The notes under the pieces: model-generated
Databases searched by the model: none
What the model saw: the letters and a program-made list of their open reading frames with translations, nothing else
Told to the model about the DNA's origin: nothing
Made by a program: the position numbers and the translations under genes
Assembly (NCBI GenBank): GCA_035639875.1
Contig: DASQXE010000055.1
Location: 1-30,516, forward strand
Origin: JAIBJP01 sp035639875
GTDB taxonomy: Bacteria; Actinomycetota; Thermoleophilia; Gaiellales; Gaiellaceae
Reading direction: 5' to 3'
Length of the DNA: 30,516 nt
In this document: positions 22,266 through 28,298 of the stretch, in pieces
How positions within the stretch are numbered: position 1 is the stretch's first letter
Layout of the letters: every line of letters begins with the position of its first letter

Positions 22266-23126
22266 CTACGCAGGCGCGGGCGGACGCCGCCTGCGCAACG
22301 CGAACGTTGCTCCGGCGATCGTCAGGAGGGCTGCTCCTGCCAGGCCGGCCGCCTCGCCGGCGCTCGGTGCGGAGACGCTGATCCCGCCTCCACCCGTCTC
22401 CGGCGCGCGCGACTGGCCCCGGACCCCTTCGATGCCTGCGTACGGATCTGGCACCGCCGACCCACCCGCCCGGACGTTCTCGATCGCCGTGTCTGGATCG
22501 GGCGCCGCTTCGGGCGCCTGCCTCGCAGCACGGACGTTCTCGATCGCCGTATCGGGGTCCGCCGGGGAGGTACCACGGACCCTTTCGATGGCCGCGTAGG
22601 GATCAGGCGCCGCTTCGGGCGCCTGCCTCTCGGCCCGCACGTTCTCGATCCCGGCCATCGGATCGGTCGCGGCCGAGCGATCCGCTCGGACGTTCTCGAT
22701 CTGGGCATAGGGATCGGACGTGCTCCCGCCTCCACCGAATTGGTCGACCGCAGCCTGTGCTCCACCGACGGTCGCGCCGGCGGTCACAGCGACGATTGAC
22801 AGCGCGAGCGCCGTCTGGCGGACGCCGTGGGCCTCGACGTCCGCATCGAAGGCCTGCGCGAGCGATTCGGGATCGATCGCGAGCGTGACTCGCTCGCCGG
22901 TTGCCTCGCGAGCGAGCGTCTCGAGATCCGCCGGATCCCAGGCCACGGCTACACGCCGCGTCTCCTTGTCCCCGTTCGTGGCTCGCACCACGTCGAGCAG
23001 GAGCTCGGACTCGCCTTCCCCAGCCTGCAAGGCGTCCTCGACCTCGCTGCGGGGAAGCGTGACCGTCAGCCCGGTTCCAGTTCCCGCCGAATCAACGAGC
23101 ATGGCCTTGGTGTTTACCTCGTCCAT
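22266..23126 (-). CDS. Two-pass repeat protein, DP-x-x-x-IE-x-VR repeats
   Basis: 286 aa from ATG 23126, with AAAGGAGG upstream. Residues 1-100 form an acidic soluble domain (TVTLPRSEVEDALQAGEGESELLLDVV, VTLAIDPESLAQAFDADVEAHG). One membrane segment follows (104-124, TALALSIVAVTAGATVGGAQA). Residues 138-239 hold six repeats of DPxxxIExVR spaced 15-20 residues, for example DPYAQIENVRADRS and DPDTAIENVRAARQ. A second hydrophobic segment (259-277) and an RRRR tail end the protein, as in a C-terminally anchored surface protein but without LPxTG. The repeats would face outside if the soluble N-terminal domain is cytoplasmic. Family not recognised. An in-frame upstream start (23159) lacks a ribosome site. 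Confidence 0.75.
   Translation of the reverse strand: MDEVNTKAMLVDSAGTGTGLTVTLPRSEVEDALQAGEGESELLLDVVRATNGDKETRRVAVAWDPADLETLAREATGERVTLAIDPESLAQAFDADVEAHGVRQTALALSIVAVTAGATVGGAQAAVDQFGGGGSTSDPYAQIENVRADRSAATDPMAGIENVRAERQAPEAAPDPYAAIERVRGTSPADPDTAIENVRAARQAPEAAPDPDTAIENVRAGGSAVPDPYAGIEGVRGQSRAPETGGGGISVSAPSAGEAAGLAGAALLTIAGATFALRRRRPPAPA
22410..22715 (-). repeat. Six tandem protein repeats encoded in DNA
   Basis: The segment encodes six DP-x-x-x-IE-x-VR units (residues 138-239 of the protein). At the DNA level two longer copies are nearly identical: GGCGCCGCTTCGGGCGCC occurs at 22502-22519 and again at 22609-22626, each followed by a similar CTGCCTC and ACGTTCTCGAT. The unequal spacing (17, 20, 15, 20, 17 residues) suggests duplication of a two-unit block followed by drift. 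Confidence 0.8.
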
Positions 23127-23281
23127 CCAGCCTCCTTTCCGCGCCGTCACGCGGCGCACTGAGTCACTTTCTGGACGACATAGCCAAGCACGATCTTCCC
23201 AGGCGCTCGCTGCGAATGCAACGAGCCGGGCACCGAAATCGGCGTTAGGGTGGGCACTGCTGTCAACCCGGGAGGTTTTTT

Positions 23282-24775
23282 ATGACCGGAAAGAGACTCG
23301 CAGTTCTCGCCGGGCTGCTCGTCGTCGTGGGCGCGCTCGCGGCAGCGGGGGCCTGGGCCGGCGTGTTCACCGCGTCCACGCCGAAGAAGGTCTCGGGCGC
23401 CAGCCCCTTCGCGTCGTGCACGGCGGACTCGGGGCAGACAGGGACGAACTTCGCCAACACCGAGGTCGAGCCCTGGGTCGACGTGAACCCGACCAATCCG
23501 GACAACATCGTGGCTACCTGGCAGCAGGATCGCTGGTCCGACGGCGGCTCGCGAGGGCTCGTCGCCGGGGTCAGTACGAACGGCGGGAAGAATTGGAGCG
23601 AGGTCGTCGTCCCGAAGCTGTCGGTGTGCTCGGGGAACAGCTCCTACCTGCGAGCGTCGGACCCGTGGCTCTCGTTCGCGCCGAACGGCGACCTCTACCA
23701 CATCAGCCTTTCCGCGAACGGCGGCATCACGGCCGCGGGCTTCCCCAACAGCGCCATACTCGTCTCGAAGTCGACGAACGGCGGCACGAGCTGGGGCGAC
23801 CCGATCGCGCTCAGAACGGACCGCGGGCCGAACATCCTGAACGACAAGGAGTCGGTCACTGCAGACCCCACGAACTCGAACTACGCCTACGCCGTCTGGG
23901 ATCGGCTCGACAACGCGGGGAACGCAGATCCCGTGCAGGTCTTTCTGCACGCGATCGGCTCGCGGGGGCCGACGTGGTTCTCGCGCACGACGAACGGAGG
24001 CGTGAGCTGGGAGTCGGCCCGGATGATCTACGACCCGGGCGAGGTGAACCAGACGATTGGAAACCAGATCGTCGTTCGCCCGAACGGCGACCTGCTCGAC
24101 TTCTTCGACGTCATCTACACGTTCAAGAACTCGAATCAGATCCGGGGCTTCAACGTTGGCTTCATCCGCTCGAGCGACAAGGGGGCGACGTGGTCGGGAG
24201 CGAAGATCGTCGACAAGCTCAACCGGGTCACCGTCACCGACCCGGATAACGGGCGGGCGGTGCGAACCGCTGACTTCAACCCCGACGTCGCCGTCGATCC
24301 GGCCAATGGCAACCTTTACATCGTCTGGCAGGACGGCCGCTTCGACCCAGGGCGCAGCCACATCGCCTTCACCATGTCGACGGACGGCGGCAACTCGTGG
24401 AGTCCGACCGTCCAGATCGACCGGGCGCCGGTCGGGACCTCTGCGTTCCTGCCCTCCGTGCACGTTGCGGCGGACGGGACCGTCGGCGTCGCTTACTACG
24501 ACTTCCGGAACAACACGACCGATCCGGGTCTGCCGACCGACCACTGGTTCCTGCACTGCCACGCAGATGCAGACTGCAGTAATCCGGACAACTGGTCCGA
24601 GAACCACGTTGACGGCGGCTTCGACACGGAGAACTTCCCCACCCCGGGCGGCCGCTACTTCCCGGGCGACTACCTCGGCCTGACCGCGATCGGGAACCGC
24701 TTCGGTTCCCTGTACATCAAGTCTGGCTCGACGAGTCTCTCTGCAGACGCTTGGTGGGCGACCGTAGGCCCGTAG
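23282..24775 (+). CDS. Secreted BNR/Asp-box beta-propeller protein (sialidase-like fold)
   Basis: 497 aa. A signal peptide (residues 1-27, LAVLAGLLVVVGALAAAGAWA) is followed by an Asp-box propeller. Five Asp boxes are visible: STNGGKNWS (98-106), STNGGTSWG (164-172), TTNGGVSWE (236-244), SSDKGATWS (297-305) and STDGGNSWS (366-374), with conserved blade strands such as EPWVDVNPTNPDNIVATWQQDRW and FNPDVAVDPANGNLYIVWQDGR. The catalytic Arg triad and Tyr/Glu pair of sialidases cannot be assigned with confidence, so a glycan-binding or degradative enzyme role is open. GGGAGG is six bases before the ATG; a 12-bp hairpin terminates it. Divergent from the repeat-protein gene. Confidence 0.88.
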   Translation: MTGKRLAVLAGLLVVVGALAAAGAWAGVFTASTPKKVSGASPFASCTADSGQTGTNFANTEVEPWVDVNPTNPDNIVATWQQDRWSDGGSRGLVAGVSTNGGKNWSEVVVPKLSVCSGNSSYLRASDPWLSFAPNGDLYHISLSANGGITAAGFPNSAILVSKSTNGGTSWGDPIALRTDRGPNILNDKESVTADPTNSNYAYAVWDRLDNAGNADPVQVFLHAIGSRGPTWFSRTTNGGVSWESARMIYDPGEVNQTIGNQIVVRPNGDLLDFFDVIYTFKNSNQIRGFNVGFIRSSDKGATWSGAKIVDKLNRVTVTDPDNGRAVRTADFNPDVAVDPANGNLYIVWQDGRFDPGRSHIAFTMSTDGGNSWSPTVQIDRAPVGTSAFLPSVHVAADGTVGVAYYDFRNNTTDPGLPTDHWFLHCHADADCSNPDNWSENHVDGGFDTENFPTPGGRYFPGDYLGLTAIGNRFGSLYIKSGSTSLSADAWWATVGP

Positions 24776-24791
24776 GAAACGCTTCACGAAG

Positions 24792-24820
24792 ACAGCCCCG
24801 GCCGATCCGGCCGGGGCTGT
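24792..24820 (+). terminator. Terminator after the beta-propeller gene
   Basis: ACAGCCCCGGCC (24792-24803) and GGCCGGGGCTGT (24809-24820) form a perfect 12-bp stem around GATCC, 17 bases after the stop. Only a short pyrimidine stretch (CCCTT) follows. Confidence 0.7.
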
Positions 24821-24913
24821 CCCTTCGGCTGGCCTGCCTAGCCGCGAAGGTCAGATAATCAGGGGCGCGTTCCGTCGGGTAACGGTACGTCACCAACCGA
24901 GAGGAGATGACCG

Positions 24914-25366
24914 ATGCCGCGAGTCGAAGAAGAAATCGTCATCGCCCGGACACCTGAGGACGTCTTTGCGTTCGTGACCACGCCTGAGAACGATCTGGAT
25001 TGGGTCTCGACCGCGGTCGAACGCCGCAGCGAGACCGAGGGGCCGATCGGCGTGGGCTCGAAGATCCGCGCGGTCGACAAGTTCCTCGGTCGTCGAATCG
25101 AATCGACGCTCGAGGTGACCGAGCACGCGCCGCCGAATCGCTCGTCGATCCGGCTGCAGGGACCGATCTCGGCGAGTGGAACCTATGCGCTCGAACCGGC
25201 AGGTACCGGCACGCGCTTTCGCTGGTCGTTGGACGCGGAGCCGGGCCTTGGCGGGCTCTTTCTCGGGCGGGTCACCGATCCGCTCGTGACGTTCATCTTT
25301 CGGCGTCGCATTCGAGGCGACTTGCGCCGGCTGAAGGAAACGCTCGAGAGCTCGCCCGCACCTTGA
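24914..25366 (+). CDS. SRPBCC-family (polyketide cyclase-like) protein
   Basis: 150 aa, GAGGAG seven bases before the ATG. A START/SRPBCC fold: MPRVEEEIVIARTPEDVFAFVTTPENDLDWVSTAVERRS at the N-terminus (the usual strand and the W of the ligand pocket), then GVGSKIRAVDKFLGRRIESTLEVTEHAPPNRSSIRLQGPISASGTYALEPAGTGTRFRWSLDAEPG, and a final amphipathic helix RRIRGDLRRLKETLES. Such proteins carry or convert hydrophobic small molecules; substrate unknown. No catalytic residues can be assigned. The ACT protein gene follows 55 bases later with its own apparent promoter. Confidence 0.88.
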   Translation: MPRVEEEIVIARTPEDVFAFVTTPENDLDWVSTAVERRSETEGPIGVGSKIRAVDKFLGRRIESTLEVTEHAPPNRSSIRLQGPISASGTYALEPAGTGTRFRWSLDAEPGLGGLFLGRVTDPLVTFIFRRRIRGDLRRLKETLESSPAP

Positions 25367-25391
25367 CTTGCGCCCCCATCGGGTCTATGCC
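25363..25391 (+). promoter_or_regulatory. Possible promoter of the ACT-domain gene
   Basis: TTGACT (25363-25368) overlaps the stop of the SRPBCC gene, followed by a 17-base spacer and TATGCC (25386-25391). The -10 is poor, but the -35 is good and a GGGAGG ribosome site follows. Confidence 0.35.
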
Positions 25392-25421
25392 TCCCCTGAC
25401 ACGAAGCAGGGAGGTGGGGCT

Positions 25422-25829
25422 ATGCCGAAGGACCTGACCGTCATCCTCGAGGACAGGCCGGGAACGCTTGCGGATCTCGGCGAAGCAACGGGAAGGGCGG
25501 GGATCAACATCGACGGCCTGTGCGGCTTTCCGTCCGGGGGAAAGGGAGTCATCCACATCCTCGTCGAGGACGCCGACGCCGCCCGCATCGCGCTCGAAGG
25601 AGCCGGCCTCGAGGTGCGCGACGAGCGCGACGTGCTCATCCTCCGCCAGGGCGTCGACCTCGTCGACCGCCCCGGTCAGACCGGTGAGATCATGCGCCGC
25701 TTGGCCGACGAGGTGATCAACGTCGACTTGATCTACGCCACCTGGACGGGCGACGCCGTCGTGGGCGCGGACGACCTGGCCAAGGTCCGCGAAACCCTCG
25801 GGGTCGGAGAGGCAGCGCGCCGAACCTGA
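25422..25829 (+). CDS. Double ACT-domain protein
   Basis: 135 aa from ATG 25422, chosen because GGGAGG lies ten bases upstream and the conserved sequence begins there. Two ACT modules: residues ~4-70 (KDLTVILEDRPGTLADLGEATGRAGINIDGLCGFPSGGKGVIHILVEDADAARIALEGAGLEV) and ~80-130 (VDLVDRPGQTGEIMRRLADEVINVDLIYATWTGDAVVGADDLAKVRETLG). ACT domains bind amino acids and often regulate enzymes; free-standing ones of this type are common in actinobacteria. The first module has the usual DRPG-L turn. Ligand unknown. Confidence 0.9.
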   Translation: MPKDLTVILEDRPGTLADLGEATGRAGINIDGLCGFPSGGKGVIHILVEDADAARIALEGAGLEVRDERDVLILRQGVDLVDRPGQTGEIMRRLADEVINVDLIYATWTGDAVVGADDLAKVRETLGVGEAARRT

Positions 25830-25836
25830 GGTCTGG

Positions 25837-26037
25837 TTAGCCCTTCGCCCGCGTCTTTCGCTGCACGACCCTCGCGGCGCCGGCTGACGGCGTCAGGATG
25901 CTCGTGCGCCCGTCTTCCCAGCGCACGCGAACGCTGGTGGGATGCTCGCGGAGGACTTCCTCGATAACCCCTGCGCGGCCCGGCTGCGCAACCTTTTCGG
26001 ACTCGACGACGATCTTGTCTCCGGCCTTGAGCGTCAT
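25837..26037 (-). CDS. DUF1918-domain protein
   Basis: 66 aa. MTLKAGDKIVVESEKVAQPGRAGVIEEVL, then SVRVRWEDGRTSILTPSAGAARVV, fits the DUF1918 pattern: a small beta barrel starting with a GD...VV strand, a GR.G.I.EV turn and VRW.DG. Members are almost all actinobacterial and have no known role. GAGGAGG upstream of the ATG supports the start. Convergent with the ACT gene, seven bases between stops. Confidence 0.88.
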   Translation of the reverse strand: MTLKAGDKIVVESEKVAQPGRAGVIEEVLREHPTSVRVRWEDGRTSILTPSAGAARVVQRKTRAKG

Positions 26038-26246
26038 GCCTGTCTCATCCTCCTCGTGGATTCGTTTTGCGCTCGGAAGAGGCTAGCGCGTCTCGCCCGC
26101 CGAGGTGCGTCAGCCGCAGCTCCGGCCGCGCAAGTTTTCGGCGTGACCAGCGTCTCTAGTTGATGAACCGGGAGAAGACCGCATGCTTCACTGGTAACCC
26201 GCGATCAATTAGCCACCCGCCTTCCCGGCCTGTTCGGCCCGGTCGG

Positions 26247-27359
26247 CTAGCCGCACGCCCCGAGCGCGTCTTCGCGATGCCCACGCAGGGCGCGCTCTGA
26301 GACGTCGATCGTCACGTGAGGTTGGACGCTCGAGTGCGTCCCGTGACAAAGAACGACCTTCTCCGGGTGGGAGGCAGGTGCCACCGGGGAGCTGGGCTGC
26401 GGGTGCCCGTTCCCGGGGGCGCCTCCCGCACCCGCGTGCGCTCTCGGCTTCCCGTGCTTCCTGTGCGGTGCCTTCGCATGCACGGCCTTGTCCGGCCGGG
26501 ACGCGGTTGACGTCACCCGCCTGACGGGGTGCCCGTCGTCGAGCCCGGGCATGAACTCGGTAACCGCGGCACGCGAGACCGCCCCGGCGCGGTCGTGCGC
26601 CCGCGTTGCCTCGTGCGGCTGCGAGAGAAGAATCTGGACCAGGCCGAACGCGACGAGTGGCGCCACCGTTCCACCTGCGATACCGAGTGCGACCTTGAGG
26701 TGGCCGGCACCCGTCATCGTCGCCGATTTCATCCGCAGGAATGCGAACGGTGCCACGAAGATTGCACGCGTTGAGGTCGCCAGCTTGGCCCTCCATTCGG
26801 CGCCCGCGAGCGTCGCCGCCACTCTGTTTCGAGCGCGGAAGAGGAGAGTCTCGACAGCCGCATCGGAGACGCCCAAGTCGGCGGCGATCTCCTCGTAGGA
26901 AAGCCCGCGCCAGTCGCGGAGAAGGAGAGCTCGCCGCTGCCGCGTCGGCAACTCACGTAGAGCTCCGGTCAGGCCGAGCAGCTCCTCGCTTTCGGCCCCG
27001 TCCAGCGCCGGGAGCTCATCCAGGGCCTGGGGATTACGAAGCTCGACACGAGCAGGCCCGAGCTTCGTTCGCAACGTGCTGGCGCACACGTTGGCAGCGA
27101 TCTGGAAGAGCCAGGCCTTCCGCGCAGCGGGTCGGCACCCGTCCTTGAGGCTGCGCCATGCGTTCAGATACGTGACCTGAAGCGCATCTTCGGCTTCTTC
27201 CGGCGAACCGAGCCTGCGCAGGCAATAGCGGTAAATGGCCGTCGCGTGGCGCTCGAAGAGGTCGGTCGTCTCCGCCCGCTCGGCTTTCGTGGCGCTTTGT
27301 ACAGTGCCGCTCTGGGCCTTCACATCGCTCTCCCGGCTGCGAAGGCGAGTATTCCTCAT
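26247..27359 (-). CDS. ECF-like sigma factor fused to a membrane segment and Cys/His C-terminal module
   Basis: 370 aa. Residues ~25-95 resemble sigma region 2 (TTDLFERHATAIYRYCLRRLGSPEEAEDALQVTYLNAWRSL, ARKAWLFQIAANVCASTLRTK) and ~125-185 region 4 (LRELPTRQRRALLLRDWRGLSYEEIAADLGVSDAAVETLLFRARNRVAATL). A single membrane segment (about 223-245, VALGIAGGTVAPLVAFGLVQILL) is followed by a Pro/Ala/His/Lys-rich linker (~250-333) and a compact C-terminal module, EKVVLCHGTHSSVQPHVTIDVS with ERALRGHREDALGACG, that is seen in secreted actinobacterial proteins (C-H-x-T and G-x-C). Such a fusion would tether the sigma domains to the membrane with an external sensor-like domain. No separate anti-sigma gene is next to it. 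Function is inferred. Confidence 0.85.
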   Translation of the reverse strand: MRNTRLRSRESDVKAQSGTVQSATKAERAETTDLFERHATAIYRYCLRRLGSPEEAEDALQVTYLNAWRSLKDGCRPAARKAWLFQIAANVCASTLRTKLGPARVELRNPQALDELPALDGAESEELLGLTGALRELPTRQRRALLLRDWRGLSYEEIAADLGVSDAAVETLLFRARNRVAATLAGAEWRAKLATSTRAIFVAPFAFLRMKSATMTGAGHLKVALGIAGGTVAPLVAFGLVQILLSQPHEATRAHDRAGAVSRAAVTEFMPGLDDGHPVRRVTSTASRPDKAVHAKAPHRKHGKPRAHAGAGGAPGNGHPQPSSPVAPASHPEKVVLCHGTHSSVQPHVTIDVSERALRGHREDALGACG

Positions 27360-27373
27360 GGCTCGCGACGGGC

Positions 27374-27393
27374 CATCCCCCTTTTGGGGGATG
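27374..27393. promoter_or_regulatory. Perfect hairpin in the leader of the sigma-fusion gene
   Basis: CATCCCCC (27374-27381) and GGGGGATG (27386-27393) form a perfect 8-bp stem with a TTTT loop. It lies 14 bases before the sigma-fusion ATG (27359) and after the histidine phosphatase stop (27427) on the same strand. Either a terminator of the phosphatase gene or a leader element of the sigma gene. Confidence 0.5.
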
Positions 27394-27426
27394 AGGGCGC
27401 GGCGGTAACCGAAACGCGTCGGCTCC

Positions 27427-27948
27427 TCAGTCGAGCTTCTCGACTCGGACTGCGCCTTCCTCCTCGACCACGAGCACGCCCTCGCCCTTCGAGATCGGCT
27501 CGACGGACTCGCCGGTCAGGCCGAGAACCGCCGCCTCGTTCGTCGGGCTGTGCCCGGCGACGAGCGCACGCCCCCCTTCGGGAAGCCTGTCGAGCACGCG
27601 CCGCAACGCGGCTGCAAGCGCTGCCGAGTCTTCCTCGACCAGCTCGGGGTCGGCGTCGCGCAGGGCCTCGAGTGCGCCGCTTCCCGCCTTCTCGTAGGCG
27701 GCCCGCCAGCGGTCTTCCACGCCGGAGCGGAGCCCCGGCTCGACGACAACGGCTTGAGGCACCTTCTCCCCGAGGCCAGCGAGGAAACACGCGAGCGTCT
27801 GAGTCGCCCGCTGCGCGCCGGTCGAGACGAGCAGGTCGTAACCACCTGTCAGGCGCGACCCAATCTCGAGGGCCGCGTGCACGCCGTCCGGCGTGAGGAC
27901 GTCCCCGTCGGCGTCCGTGTGGCGTCTGAGCTCGACGTATTTCGCCAT
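27427..27948 (-). CDS. Histidine phosphatase superfamily protein (SixA-like)
   Basis: 173 aa. MAKYVELRRHTDADGDVLTPDGVHAALEIG matches the N-terminal RHG motif (here R-R-H-T, with the phospho-accepting His at residue 10) and DLLVSTGAQRATQT its second Arg. The C-terminal proton-donor region is ALVAGHSPTNEAAVLGLTG. Similar to short phosphohistidine phosphatases (SixA) and phosphoglycerate-mutase-like enzymes. Substrate unknown. Upstream of, and same strand as, the sigma-fusion gene, separated by a hairpin. Confidence 0.88.
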   Translation of the reverse strand: MAKYVELRRHTDADGDVLTPDGVHAALEIGSRLTGGYDLLVSTGAQRATQTLACFLAGLGEKVPQAVVVEPGLRSGVEDRWRAAYEKAGSGALEALRDADPELVEEDSAALAAALRRVLDRLPEGGRALVAGHSPTNEAAVLGLTGESVEPISKGEGVLVVEEEGAVRVEKLD

Positions 27949-28154
27949 CGCAGCGGGCGTAGGCTACTCCCAGCCTCGTGATCCGGCGGCACGTGAACCA
28001 CCCTTCGGGGGAGCGTTAACCGTCCGCCGGCCCTAGAAGAGGCCGCGCCACGCGAGGAGCGCACGGTGTCAGTGCGGATCGCGCCCTCCGATTAGCCGCG
28101 CGCCTGGACCGGGCACGTGGGGAAGCCAGGGTCGCGCTGCCGCGTCCTGTAGTC

Positions 28155-28295
28155 ATGCGGCTTCCCAGCCCCAGGATCATCGCTTTACTCACCGCCGCGC
28201 TCGCCCTCTTCATGAGCGGTCTGTTGCTGGCCGCGTATGCGGGCAAATGGCCACCCCACACCAACGAGCCGACGGTCTTCGGGCCGCCCTTCTAA
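28155..28295 (+). CDS. Single-pass membrane micro-protein (46 aa)
   Basis: ATG 28155 encodes MRLPSPRIIALLTAALALFM, then SGLLLAAYAGKWPPHTNEPTVFGPPF. A clear membrane segment (residues ~8-27) follows a basic N-terminus and leads to a short Pro-rich tail. No strong ribosome site seen, so the call rests on composition and on filling an otherwise empty gap. Convergent with the large ATPase gene, three bases between stops. Confidence 0.4.
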   Translation: MRLPSPRIIALLTAALALFMSGLLLAAYAGKWPPHTNEPTVFGPPF

Positions 28296-28298
28296 ACC

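Noticed and set aside
26038..26246. Gap between DUF1918 and the sigma-fusion gene
   Set aside because: No coding frame or RNA gene seen; a weak TAGCC/GGCTA inverted repeat (26210-26249) near the sigma-fusion stop was not strong enough to call.
27949..28154. Gap upstream of the histidine phosphatase
   Set aside because: No RNA gene or clear promoter seen; only the short ORF at 28155 was kept.
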